From: a virus
Length of the DNA stretch: 42,971 nucleotides
Reading direction: 5' to 3' (one strand)
Virus record (IMG/VR): IMGVR_UViG_3300027659_000069
Coordinates: 1-42,971 of that record
Positions 25,612 to 32,012 of the stretch are shown piece by piece (position 1 is the stretch's first letter; every line of letters starts with the position of its first letter). The position numbers and the translations under genes were made by a program. The notes beneath the pieces were generated by a model. The model was not told where the DNA came from. It ran no database searches and was given only the letters and a program-made list of their open reading frames with translations.

Positions 25612-25785
25612 TTAGCCTCCACGTTGGTTAGCAACTTTGGCCAAACCACGGCCATACTGAAGCATCATTTCATTAGTCTTACCGCCCTTGGCAAGCTTTG
25701 TGGGCTTTTTGCCGGGGTGCATGTTTTTCTCGTGCTTACCAATGGCGGACTTCACCATCTTTTTGTCTTGTGTCATATCTTTCAT
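25612..25785 (-). CDS. 57-residue basic late protein, unknown function
   Basis: ATG at 25785 preceded by a good AGGAG 7 nt upstream; TAA at 25612-25614, 2 nt before the next start. Product is Lys/Met/Gly-rich: MKDMTQDKKMVKSAIGKHE, then MHPGKKPTKLAKGGKTNEMM and a final YGRGLAKVANQRGG. It carries the LAKGG form of the GG motif found in neighbouring small proteins. I recall very similar short proteins in aquatic phages. It fills an otherwise empty 185-bp gap exactly. Function unknown. Confidence 0.75.
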   Translation of the reverse strand: MKDMTQDKKMVKSAIGKHEKNMHPGKKPTKLAKGGKTNEMMLQYGRGLAKVANQRGG

Positions 25786-25794
25786 AACTAACTC

Positions 25795-26184
25795 CTAAGT
25801 AACTGTTACCGTAACTGTACCAACATTTGTCGTTGCCACCAAGTAATTTGGTGTCATACCTACATCAAAATAGCTAGCCCCACCTACTGGGTTCCAGCCC
25901 CACTGAATATCCCGCGAACCCCCAGTCGGACTGCCAGCAGTATTTACGCCCGCTGTGACATACGTTGAGTCTGTACGTGGGTTACGCACTGCTTGCGGAT
26001 CATCAACTGGGTACATACCTAACTGCAACTGAGGCTGGTCAGGATCCCAACACTGAGGGCACACAAGCAGGTTATATATCTTAGTCTTCTGAATCTCTTT
26101 TTTTAACGCTGTCAATTTGTACTGGAAGCCACACCTATCGCACATGGCAATACTGTTTTTGCCAGAAGCAAACCGATTACCCAT
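25795..26184 (-). CDS. Zinc-ribbon protein of the neck cluster
   Basis: 129 residues. CDRCGFQYK and VCPQCWDPDQPQLQL form a CxxC...CxxC zinc ribbon at about residues 15-45, followed by the conserved MYPVDDPQAVRNPRTDSTY and a low-complexity Gly/Thr/Val-rich tail (TVGTVTVTV at the end). I recall the same zinc-ribbon plus DPQA-RNPR module in many aquatic phage contigs, always between adaptor genes. It shares a single base with the 316-residue adaptor-like gene (stop/start overlap at 26184). A structural zinc site in a neck protein is more likely than DNA binding, but this is inference. Confidence 0.72.
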   Translation of the reverse strand: MGNRFASGKNSIAMCDRCGFQYKLTALKKEIQKTKIYNLLVCPQCWDPDQPQLQLGMYPVDDPQAVRNPRTDSTYVTAGVNTAGSPTGGSRDIQWGWNPVGGASYFDVGMTPNYLVATTNVGTVTVTVT

Positions 26185-27134
26185 CAGGAGCCCCCGCCAA
26201 TAAACTGTTGTCGAGGCACAAAACGAATAGCCGCTTTCTCTCGGTCTTCAGATGCGGCTAACTCCCAAGCTTCGTCATACTGTTGTTTTAATACAGGTAA
26301 GCGCTCAGCGCCACCGGCAATCTTTAACGCCAAATAGAATGCGAGGCCAGCGGCCAAACAGGGGATAAATCTAAACGGCACGTCCATCACGTTCACACCA
26401 CCACCTGCGTCCTGCGTGCGGCGTAAGCGCCAGTAAACAAACGTGTACTGCTGTGACCCATCAGGAGTTGGCCAAACTGTAATAGCCGGAACCTGCGCCC
26501 AGTACACGGTAGCCGCAGCGGTATGTCCTACAGCAATAGTCTCTTGTTGACCACGGGAGCAGTTAAACAGCGTGCCAGAGTTAGCGTTTGCGGTCTGGGT
26601 GATGTAGCTGTAATTGATGATCTCGTCATCGATCTTAATGAAGCCAGTTGCTGGCAAACCCCTTACATCGTTCAACACAACTGATGTGCTGGTAGACGTA
26701 ATCGTCGTTGTAAGCGTTGCAGAAATAGGAGAGTTCTGGCCGTTATATCGCTGAATCCAGACTTGAATTGGTCTGGCTTGTTGAATTTTATTTGGGATCG
26801 TGGCGTACGTAGAAACACTAATACGTGTGATCGTTAGATCGGCCTGTGTATTAGCTGCGTTAGGCTGCGTACGGATAACGTGCTCAATCAGATCAACTGT
26901 ATTGTCTGGCAGGGCGTATGTATTCTGGCCCTGAACAAGAGTGATCTCACCCTGCTCCATCGTCCACATATTGATACCGCGATTGGCCCAGTCTGCAAAC
27001 ATAATGTTCAAACTACGACGAGCAGTACGCAAGTCATAGCCAGTGCGCAGCTCACCACCGGCGCGTTCAAACGCCTCCTCGACCAATTCATCGAGTTGGA
27101 GATTAAAACCTGATGCGCCAGAAGTGGTTGCCAT
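26184..27134 (-). CDS. Neck/adaptor-like virion protein with inserted beta domain
   Basis: 316 residues. N-terminal helices FNLQLDELVEEAFERAGGEL and LRTARRSLNIMFADWANRGI are characteristic of a conserved podovirus-type adaptor protein. MWTMEQGEITLVQGQNTYAL leads to beta strands; about 145-225 is a separate Thr/Ser-rich beta insertion (VVLNDVRGLPATGFIKIDDE, then CSRGQQET). The C-terminal helices (FIPCLAAGLAFYLALKIAGG; YDEAWELAASEDREKAAIR) resemble connector rings. It shares one base with the genes on both sides. A second connector ring or tail-tube-like ring is likely. Confidence 0.66.
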   Translation of the reverse strand: MATTSGASGFNLQLDELVEEAFERAGGELRTGYDLRTARRSLNIMFADWANRGINMWTMEQGEITLVQGQNTYALPDNTVDLIEHVIRTQPNAANTQADLTITRISVSTYATIPNKIQQARPIQVWIQRYNGQNSPISATLTTTITSTSTSVVLNDVRGLPATGFIKIDDEIINYSYITQTANANSGTLFNCSRGQQETIAVGHTAAATVYWAQVPAITVWPTPDGSQQYTFVYWRLRRTQDAGGGVNVMDVPFRFIPCLAAGLAFYLALKIAGGAERLPVLKQQYDEAWELAASEDREKAAIRFVPRQQFIGGGS

Positions 27135-27475
27135 TATCTAAATCCTGCAGTTTTCTTCGCAATTGTTTTTGGTTGCGCTACGAATTGTTTTCCGGCTTTT
27201 TTGCCAGCACGTTTCGCACGCGTTGTTGCAGCATACTCACTTGGACTGAGACTTTTAATCGCAGCAGAAGGAAGGTATCTTTCACCTGTGTCAGAAGATT
27301 TTTTACCACTTTTGGTTCTCCATTTTTGGTCGCCCCAGTCTTTTAAAGACTGTTGCGATTTAGCTAATCCACCACCTGCCATTTTTTTCTTTCCAGCGCA
27401 GTGGGCCTTCTCTGAAAAACCTTTTGGGGCGTCGCAGTTTATAGCTTTCTTGCGCTTGTCAGACCACTTAGTCAC
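27134..27475 (-). CDS. Small basic late protein of a KAINCD...KAHC family
   Basis: 113 residues from a GTG at 27475, chosen because it overlaps the upstream stop by 8 bp and has GGTGG about 8 nt upstream; the longer frame would enter the previous gene by 80 bp. Signature parts: DKRKKAINCDAPKGFSEKAHC, KKKMAGGGLAKS, LKDWGDQKWRTKSGKKSSDTG, ERYLPSAAIKSLSPSEYAAT, and a Lys-rich tail. It matches a conserved domain of unknown function (I think DUF5872) found in phages and large DNA viruses. Two Cys might bind metal. It carries the AGGG form of the local GG motif. Confidence 0.72.
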   Translation of the reverse strand: MTKWSDKRKKAINCDAPKGFSEKAHCAGKKKMAGGGLAKSQQSLKDWGDQKWRTKSGKKSSDTGERYLPSAAIKSLSPSEYAATTRAKRAGKKAGKQFVAQPKTIAKKTAGFR

Positions 27476-27755
27476 GATAGCCACCACCTGCGGCTTTGTA
27501 TCGTTTAGCCATAACCTGCGCTTTACGTGCTGACCACTGACCTGCACCAGTTCCTACGATTGCCGCAGCTTTGACGCTGTTAAAAATCCGTTTACGTAAC
27601 TCAGGCTTGGTGTAGTTGCCAGCTTCGTTTACCTTAGACTTTACTTTGCCGCCCTCTTTGTACTGGGTGAAGTCAGTGTCATCCCTACGCTTCTTGCGTA
27701 CACCTTTTGGCATTTTGCTGGGGGAGATGGCTCCCATTCCACGGCTGGCTATCAT
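27468..27755 (-). CDS. Small basic conserved late protein, unknown function
   Basis: 95 residues, rich in Lys, Arg and Gly: SRGMGAISPSKMPKGVRKKR, FTQYKEGGKVKSKVNEAGNY, TKPELRKRIFNSVKAAAIVG, then GQWSARKAQVMAKRYKAAGG. I recall this family as recurrent in aquatic phage contigs. The basic, helical second half could bind nucleic acid or package with DNA. It carries a KEGG form of the GG motif. ATG at 27755 overlaps the preceding stop by 4 bp. Confidence 0.7.
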   Translation of the reverse strand: MIASRGMGAISPSKMPKGVRKKRRDDTDFTQYKEGGKVKSKVNEAGNYTKPELRKRIFNSVKAAAIVGTGAGQWSARKAQVMAKRYKAAGGGYRD

Positions 27756-28252
27756 ACAAACCTGCCTTTGGTTTTACCTTTAGTGGCAATACCATCAGCA
27801 CGGCGGGAAGCTGAAGACGCTTTAGAAGTCATGCCACCGGAAGCCATCTTTTTGACTTTGCCTCCACGCTTCATGGCTGATGCACCGGCATTTAATTCTT
27901 CATCTCGTGGCTTAGATCCACCACTACCACCAGCAAATTGGCCTTGATCCCCGTATCCGGGAACGGCGTACTCACCTTCTTCAGAACGTTTTACTAGTTC
28001 ACGTTTTGCAAGTGTGGAATCAAAACCACGTACTGGAATTTCAGCCGTCTTCGCTAATTCCCGCGCGTCGGCCACATCATACATAGGGTCGTCAGCCCTA
28101 CCGCTTCTGTTATCAGCATATACACGTTTACGGAGCATATCGTTATAGGCATCCGCTGCCGCTACCTGCGCTGGGTCGTAACTAGCTCCCGAAACCCGAA
28201 ATGCATCCGAGCTACGAGTAACTCGTGGCGGTAAAGATAATTTTGTAGCCAT
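27752..28252 (-). CDS. Late protein with RADG...GKT C-terminal tag (1)
   Basis: 166 residues. The body is polar (DPAQVAAADAYNDMLRKRVY; RELAKTAEIPVRGFD) with no known fold. The last 33 residues are MKRGGKVKKMASGG followed by SRRADGIATKGKTKGRFV. The same end occurs on the next three genes, whose bodies are unrelated. Overlap with the downstream gene is 4 bp and the upstream gap is 2 nt. Because the bodies differ while the ends match, the tag is probably a portable functional peptide; what it binds is unknown. Confidence 0.68.
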   Translation of the reverse strand: MATKLSLPPRVTRSSDAFRVSGASYDPAQVAAADAYNDMLRKRVYADNRSGRADDPMYDVADARELAKTAEIPVRGFDSTLAKRELVKRSEEGEYAVPGYGDQGQFAGGSGGSKPRDEELNAGASAMKRGGKVKKMASGGMTSKASSASRRADGIATKGKTKGRFV

Positions 28253-28254
28253 AG

Positions 28255-28902
28255 TTACACCATCTTTCCACGGGTTTTACCCCGTTGAGCAATGCCGTCG
28301 GCGCGGCGGGAAGCGGTTACACCACCGGAGGCCATCTTTGTAACAGGCTTCATACCTGCGGGTTTACCCGCCTTAGAGAACGACATGAACCTAGCAGTCA
28401 TACCGCCTTTTTTCATATTCGCTTCGTCTTTACCAGAATAGGCTTTACGTTCTTTATCCTCGGCTTCAGTTTCACGCCGATAGTTATCAACTTCTTCTTC
28501 ATCTAGACGAGCCTTAGCATCTTTAGACAGCTCAACCTTGTCGCGCTTATTAGCTGCTTTTTCAGCGGCACTACCAAGGCCAGATTTATCAACTATTTTT
28601 TTACCGACGCCGGTTTCTTCATCTAGTTTTTTGCCAACCGCATAGCCAGCTTCAGCGGCAAGTCCAGCAAGCCCCGCACGGCCAGCGGTACGTGTAATTG
28701 CTCTGCCCGCAGCATTTTGGACTTGTGATCGGTTTTGTGCCCTAGTTCCAGAAGTGTCTAAGCCCCGTTTAATGCGCTCATTATCGGCACTCTGTGACGC
28801 CGCTACATCCTCGCGCAAATTAGGCGCTACATCTTTTGCGTTTGTTTGCCCGGGAGAACGGTACGTATACCCTTCGCGTGCTGGTTTATTAAGGCGTCCC
28901 AT
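28255..28902 (-). CDS. Late protein with RADG...GKT C-terminal tag (2)
   Basis: 215 residues, very charged. N-terminal GRLNKPAREGYTYRSPGQTN; middle helical (RAGLAGLAAEAGYAVGKKLD, then a long Lys/Asp/Glu-rich helix with SKDAKARLDEEEVDNYRRE) that may be coiled coil; then MKKGGMTARFMSF and KMASGGVTASRRADGIAQRG with KTRGKMV at the end. The tag is the same as on its neighbours. It has 2-nt gaps on both sides. The Gly/Ala helical segment could be amphipathic. No function known; likely part of the tagged small-protein set. Confidence 0.68.
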   Translation of the reverse strand: MGRLNKPAREGYTYRSPGQTNAKDVAPNLREDVAASQSADNERIKRGLDTSGTRAQNRSQVQNAAGRAITRTAGRAGLAGLAAEAGYAVGKKLDEETGVGKKIVDKSGLGSAAEKAANKRDKVELSKDAKARLDEEEVDNYRRETEAEDKERKAYSGKDEANMKKGGMTARFMSFSKAGKPAGMKPVTKMASGGVTASRRADGIAQRGKTRGKMV

Positions 28903-28904
28903 AG

Positions 28905-29132
28905 TTACACCATCTTTCCGCGAGTCTTACCTTTAGTAGCACACCCATCAGCACGGCTGGAGGCGGAACCACCTTTGGCATAGCCTTTTTGTCCACGAAC
29001 AGCGTCGCGTGGGTCTTTCTTTTTAGGCGCTTCTTCCGTGCTGGTTAAAGACTCAGAGTAAGCTTTTTCAGTGGCCGCGTTCATCTTTCGCTCGGCCATC
29101 TCTTCCCGCGCTGCTTTTTCTGCTGGACTCAT
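28905..29132 (-). CDS. Late protein with RADG...GKT C-terminal tag (3)
   Basis: 75 residues, the shortest of the tagged set. N-terminal amphipathic helix SPAEKAAREEMAERKMNAAT, a short acidic/basic linker (EAPKKKDPRDAVRGQKGYAK), then GGSASSRADGCATKGKTRGK and MV. The tag makes up a quarter of the protein. In this copy Cys replaces the Ile of RADGI. A good SD (AGGAG, from actcctt on the + strand) precedes the ATG at 29132. Role unknown. Confidence 0.68.
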   Translation of the reverse strand: MSPAEKAAREEMAERKMNAATEKAYSESLTSTEEAPKKKDPRDAVRGQKGYAKGGSASSRADGCATKGKTRGKMV

Positions 29133-29142
29133 GATTAACTCC

Positions 29143-29688
29143 TTAACAGGCTTTGCCGCCGCTCTTAAGCATTTTGCCTTTAGTCTTGCCTTTTACAGCA
29201 ATACCATCAGCGCGTTTAGAGGCGGAGCCGCCATTCGCCATACCACCCATATTCATTTTTTTCATAGCCGCGCCGCCGTGTTTCATGCCTTTGCCGTCAC
29301 CGATAAACGCGGGCTTTCCGTCTTTCATGGGCATAGCGCCGCCACTAGACATTTTCATGGCTGAATTTTTCATCATTTTACCGTCAGGCATCTTGTGCAT
29401 GCCGTCTTTTCGCTTAGCCATTATTGCCATCATTCCGGGGTTCATTTTAGTAGCCATAGTATTACCGCCTTCTTTCATAATTGACATCTTGCCGTGAAGT
29501 GTCTTAGGTTTGTTAACTTTTTGAAGATCGGGGCGGGACGTATTGGTGTCCTTGCCAAACTTCATTCCTTTGCTCACGCCGCTAAATTCTTTAGCAACCG
29601 ATACCGGTACACCCGCAGCTTTTGCAAACTTCGGGTTGTGTGCAGCAGCATCCATGAACTGCTTTTGTTTGTTACTCGTCGCTGGCAT
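29143..29688 (-). CDS. Met/Lys/Gly-rich late protein with RADG...GKT tag (4)
   Basis: 181 residues from the second of two adjacent ATGs (29688), which has the better SD spacing (GGAG at 6 nt); the first ATG overlaps the upstream stop as TAATG and would add one residue. N-terminus: PATSNKQKQFMDAAAHNPKF and AGVPVSVAKEFSGVSKGMKF, a conserved late-protein segment. The rest is extreme in Met, Lys and Gly (KRKDGMHKMPDGKMMKNSAM) with repeated K-x-GG and MKxGG motifs, ending ASKRADGIAVKGKTKGKML then KSGGKAC. Unlike the other tagged proteins it has seven residues after the tag. Function unknown. Confidence 0.68.
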   Translation of the reverse strand: MPATSNKQKQFMDAAAHNPKFAKAAGVPVSVAKEFSGVSKGMKFGKDTNTSRPDLQKVNKPKTLHGKMSIMKEGGNTMATKMNPGMMAIMAKRKDGMHKMPDGKMMKNSAMKMSSGGAMPMKDGKPAFIGDGKGMKHGGAAMKKMNMGGMANGGSASKRADGIAVKGKTKGKMLKSGGKAC

Positions 29689-29690
29689 CA

Positions 29691-30383
29691 TTATCTCCTA
29701 CGCTGGATAAGTCCGCCACGCAAATATTGCTCGTATTCTTCAACGTCAAAATTATTTTTTCCATAACCACTGTCTTGCGGCATAAAATCACCACCAGCGC
29801 CGCCTTGTGGCATGTACCCACCGCCGGGGCCAGAAGGGAAAACAAGTTCTTGTTGGGGGCCAACTTCCGGCGTAATACCATATATACGTTCACGTAAGGC
29901 ATCAAGTTGTGCAGGTGTAAAGTTACTTTCTACAGGCACGCTTTCTAGTCTTCTTGGGAGCATTGTTTCGTTAAACTTAAATCGTTCACTATCTTCTGCG
30001 TCAGGGCCAACGTAATAAGATGACGCGGGATTAATAGTGCCGTAAGTTTCGTTACGTAAAGTGTCTTCAAATTTAACTCTACCCTCCGGTGAATTTGTTC
30101 GCGCCTGTATCTCTTCCATTAGCCGTTCTTCTTCATTTAGGTCTATACCTTGTGGGTACTGGCTACCGTAAAGTGTGCGGGCAGCGTTCTCTATCGTGTT
30201 TTGTGCGCTTGGTAAACTACTACGAACACCAAACTTGTCTGTAAGGTAGTTAATCAGTTGGTTACCGTAATACGTTTGCGGACTTAAAATCTTAAGTAAG
30301 TCGTCCTGCTCTTTAAAAGTAGGTCGTGTATAGGCGTACTCACGCCCAAGTAAGCTAGCAAGTCCAAGCAAAGGCGCGGCCAT
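29691..30383 (-). CDS. Late protein, unknown function
   Basis: 230 residues. N-terminal hydrophobic/Leu-rich start (APLLGLASLLGREYAYTRP), acidic helical middle (LNEEERLMEEIQARTNSPEG), a YYVGPDAEDSERFKFNETML segment and a Gly/Pro/Met-rich end (GGGYMPQGGAGGDFMPQ) with DVEEYEQYLRGGLIQRRR at the C-terminus. The terminal RGGL is a looser version of the GG motif of its neighbours. No domain recognised. Two-nt gap to the upstream gene; shares a base with the downstream start. Confidence 0.62.
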   Translation of the reverse strand: MAAPLLGLASLLGREYAYTRPTFKEQDDLLKILSPQTYYGNQLINYLTDKFGVRSSLPSAQNTIENAARTLYGSQYPQGIDLNEEERLMEEIQARTNSPEGRVKFEDTLRNETYGTINPASSYYVGPDAEDSERFKFNETMLPRRLESVPVESNFTPAQLDALRERIYGITPEVGPQQELVFPSGPGGGYMPQGGAGGDFMPQDSGYGKNNFDVEEYEQYLRGGLIQRRR

Positions 30384-30385
30384 AA

Positions 30386-30580
30386 TCAGTCACCCTTCTT
30401 TCGACGGATGATCTCCGCAAACGGTTTACCTGCAATCATTTCAGTGATCCGCATACCTGTCCACACAATCGTAAACAGTGCGGCAACCGCAGGAAGTAGT
30501 TGCATTAACGTACCAACAGCCGTAACAGCGGCAACGCCGTCCGCTACGTTCTTTAGGGTTTCGACGTTCTCTTGGTTCAT
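30386..30580 (-). CDS. Small one-TM membrane protein
   Basis: 64 residues from the ATG at 30580, chosen over a TTG at 30601 because it has GGAAG 7 nt upstream and follows the previous TGA by one base. Helical N-terminus NQENVETLKNVADGVAAVTA, one hydrophobic stretch (MQLLPAVAALFTIVWTGMRI) likely spanning the membrane, and a basic end (RRKKGD). Single-pass with the positive end inside. Small proteins of this layout occur among phage structural genes; role unknown. Confidence 0.62.
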   Translation of the reverse strand: MNQENVETLKNVADGVAAVTAVGTLMQLLPAVAALFTIVWTGMRITEMIAGKPFAEIIRRKKGD

Positions 30581-30581
30581 A

Positions 30582-30839
30582 TCAGCACTTCCATCTTGCA
30601 AGAGCAGCCGCCTTACGGGTGGGCTTACCCTTCTCGTCTTTCATGGGGCCGGGCATACCTGACATACGTGCGCAGAACGAATCCTTGCGCTTACCACCTT
30701 GTGGCTGTGGAGCCTTCAGGTTACTACCCGTAGCCGCGTTGTACTTAGCGCGGCCTTTGGCAGTCAAGCCCGCCCCCTTGGATATTGGCAATTTCTCGCC
30801 TCTTCCAACTGATAAAACGGGGCCTTTCTTTTTAGCCAT
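30582..30839 (-). CDS. Small basic conserved protein (LTAKGRAKYN...SFCARM family)
   Basis: 85 residues, Lys/Gly/Arg-rich: KGAGLTAKGRAKYNAATGSN, LKAPQPQGGKRKDSFCARMS, then a DEKGKPTRKAAALARWKC end. I recall this domain (annotated as DUF6321 in some databases) in many marine and freshwater phages and cyanophages. Cys in SFCARM and the C-terminal Cys are conserved in my memory. It might bind nucleic acid or act in packaging/assembly; no evidence here decides. Overlaps the next upstream gene by 8 bp. Confidence 0.72.
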   Translation of the reverse strand: MAKKKGPVLSVGRGEKLPISKGAGLTAKGRAKYNAATGSNLKAPQPQGGKRKDSFCARMSGMPGPMKDEKGKPTRKAAALARWKC

Positions 30840-31137
30840 AGAAAATTGTGACTGAAGTTACGTTCGCCACAGTTCCATGAATATTGGTGCTGAATAAAAC
30901 ACCTTCGCCCGGAAATATAAGATACGTAGGTTGCGTAGCAGAAGCCACGGTGTTAAGCGTCATAACGGTTGTGCCGCCTGACCCACCATCTTTAAATATC
31001 ACACTGCCAGCCGTGGCTGACGGAACCATGTAAACAGCTTTGACCCTTGCTCTAGTAAGAGCGGTAGGTGCTTGATTGGTAAATTGCCCCGTAGAAGTTA
31101 GCGGGACACTTGCCTGTACATCAGTTTGCATCGACAT
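30832..31137 (-). CDS. Small virion-protein-like gene, unknown function
   Basis: 101 residues. N-terminus MSMQTDVQASVPLTSTGQF, then ARVKAVYMVPSATAGSVIF, DGGSGGTTVMTLNTVAS and a beta-rich end GEGVLFSTNIHGTVANVTSV. It resembles small beta-sandwich virion proteins (decoration or fibre-base type) found near capsid genes. It overlaps the gene upstream by 17 bp and the downstream gene by 8 bp. Assignment to the virion is by fold impression and position only. Confidence 0.6.
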   Translation of the reverse strand: MSMQTDVQASVPLTSTGQFTNQAPTALTRARVKAVYMVPSATAGSVIFKDGGSGGTTVMTLNTVASATQPTYLIFPGEGVLFSTNIHGTVANVTSVTIFYG

Positions 31138-31282
31138 GTTGTTGCTCCGGTTTGTCTGCTATCTTTTGCAGCCAGTACTGACATTCTTGCATGGCCCCAG
31201 CGATGGCATTTAGATTGGCTTCCATCTGCCGCCTCTGGGCCTCTAACGCCTCAAGGCGTTCTTTAAGGTCTAACTCGGTCAT
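31121..31282 (-). CDS. 53-residue coiled-coil microprotein
   Basis: ATG at 31282 lies one base after the TAA of the upstream gene (TAA-T-ATG); TGA at 31121-31123, so it fills the 146-bp gap and overlaps the next start by 17 bp. The product MTELDLKERLEALEAQRRQM plus EANLNAIAGAMQECQYWLQK is one amphipathic helix with heptad-like Leu/Ala spacing and a short polar tail. Similar tiny coiled-coil proteins occur in phage late operons; possible roles are oligomer clamp or assembly aid, but none is known. Confidence 0.7.
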   Translation of the reverse strand: MTELDLKERLEALEAQRRQMEANLNAIAGAMQECQYWLQKIADKPEQQHVDAN

Positions 31283-31283
31283 A

Positions 31284-31853
31284 TTAAGCAGATGTGCTAA
31301 ACAGTTGGATGTAACGAATAGCGCCGTTAACCAGAACTCGTATTTGACCTGCTGGTGTAGTCGGTGTTCCTGCTGTTACAGCCAAACCTGCGGCTACGTT
31401 TTTACCCAGTCTGCCAACGTCAAACAAGTTTAAACAAGGGTTGGTTGAAGATGAATCTTCACCAAAACCAATAAACGCTTTTGGTGTTGTGGCTCTTGTG
31501 CCTGTAAATTGAGCAAAGTCAAAAACCGCGCCGTAAGTAGCGCCTGCGTTTGTACTTGGCCCCATGTCTACAACACCATATACAGCAGTGTTAAGACCTG
31601 TAATGGTGGATGTTGCTGTACCCATTGAAGTTTGTGCATAGCAGCCAAAAATATTAGCGCCAGAGACTCCAGCCGTGCGAGAGTTAGCCGCGCCAACCAA
31701 TGCAGCTACTGTGCCTGTCCATGTTGCCGCAGGGCGTACAGTGAAATCAGTGAGGTTGTAACTGCCTGATACGTAGTCAGCAGCGGTCAAGGTATCGTCA
31801 GAATTAAAGCCAGCGTTAGACGTAACTGGGCCAGCAAAGGTGGTTTGAGCCAT
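31284..31853 (-). CDS. Virion-protein-like gene at head of the downstream late operon
   Basis: 189 residues. N-terminus MAQTTFAGPVTSNAGFNSD and C-terminus GQIRVLVNGAIRYIQLFSTS match a family that I recall beside capsid genes in aquatic phages. The middle is beta-rich and Thr/Gly/Ala-rich (TGTVAALVGAANSRT; TGLNTAVYGVVDMGPST). Possibly a head-decoration or head-fibre protein. A good SD (AAGGA, 7-8 nt upstream) precedes the ATG at 31853, and a candidate promoter and structured leader lie just upstream, so it is the first gene of the 31.9-to-1.7-kb transcript. Confidence 0.64.
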   Translation of the reverse strand: MAQTTFAGPVTSNAGFNSDDTLTAADYVSGSYNLTDFTVRPAATWTGTVAALVGAANSRTAGVSGANIFGCYAQTSMGTATSTITGLNTAVYGVVDMGPSTNAGATYGAVFDFAQFTGTRATTPKAFIGFGEDSSSTNPCLNLFDVGRLGKNVAAGLAVTAGTPTTPAGQIRVLVNGAIRYIQLFSTSA

Positions 31854-31877
31854 GATTTTTCCTTACATACAAGTTAA

Positions 31878-31920
31878 GTGCATTAGTCTGTATGTCGTCA
31901 GCCGGGACTGTCTAATGCAC
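31878..31920 (-). promoter_or_regulatory. Structured leader: 9-bp inverted repeat before the late operon
   Basis: GTGCATTAG at 31878-31886 pairs with CTAATGCAC at 31912-31920 (25-nt loop that can form a small inner CAG/CTG hairpin). A second small CCGG/CCGG hairpin follows toward the promoter. All lie in the 5' leader of the leftward transcript, between the promoter and the SD of the gene starting at 31853. Seen directly; a role in mRNA stability or regulation is inferred. Confidence 0.6.
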
Positions 31921-31942
31921 CGGATAAGCCCGGATTACTGTG

Positions 31943-31971
31943 TTTATATCACGGTGTTTACTTGGGTGCAA
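31943..31971 (-). promoter_or_regulatory. Candidate sigma70-type promoter for the 31.9-1.7 kb late block
   Basis: On the minus strand: TTGCAC (31971-31966), 17-bp spacer, TATAAA (31948-31943). The -10 matches five of six consensus bases, the -35 three of six, spacing ideal. It sits just right of the structured leader and inside the 159-bp gap between divergent genes. Confidence 0.45.
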
Positions 31972-32012
31972 CAATTATTTTTCTTGTCACAATCCCCCGG
32001 CACTATAGGGGT

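Larger units (their letters stand above)
27752..29220 (-). repeat. C-terminal tag shared by four consecutive genes
   Basis: Tag copies: 27752-27808, 28255-28311, 28905-28961 and 29167-29220. Consensus S-x-R-A-D-G-[IC]-A-x-[KR]-G-K-T-[KR]-G-[KR]-[MF]-[VL], normally at the very C-terminus and preceded by an A-x-GG motif. In the fourth gene seven residues follow it. A distant copy ends the gene at 25349. The coding DNA of the copies is only partly alike, so the tag is kept by selection on protein. Confidence 0.85.

Noticed and set aside
31854-32012. A tRNA-like fold in the leader before the late operon.
   Set aside because: The 9-bp stem could mimic an acceptor stem, but no anticodon arm, T-loop sequence or CCA-proximal pattern is present.
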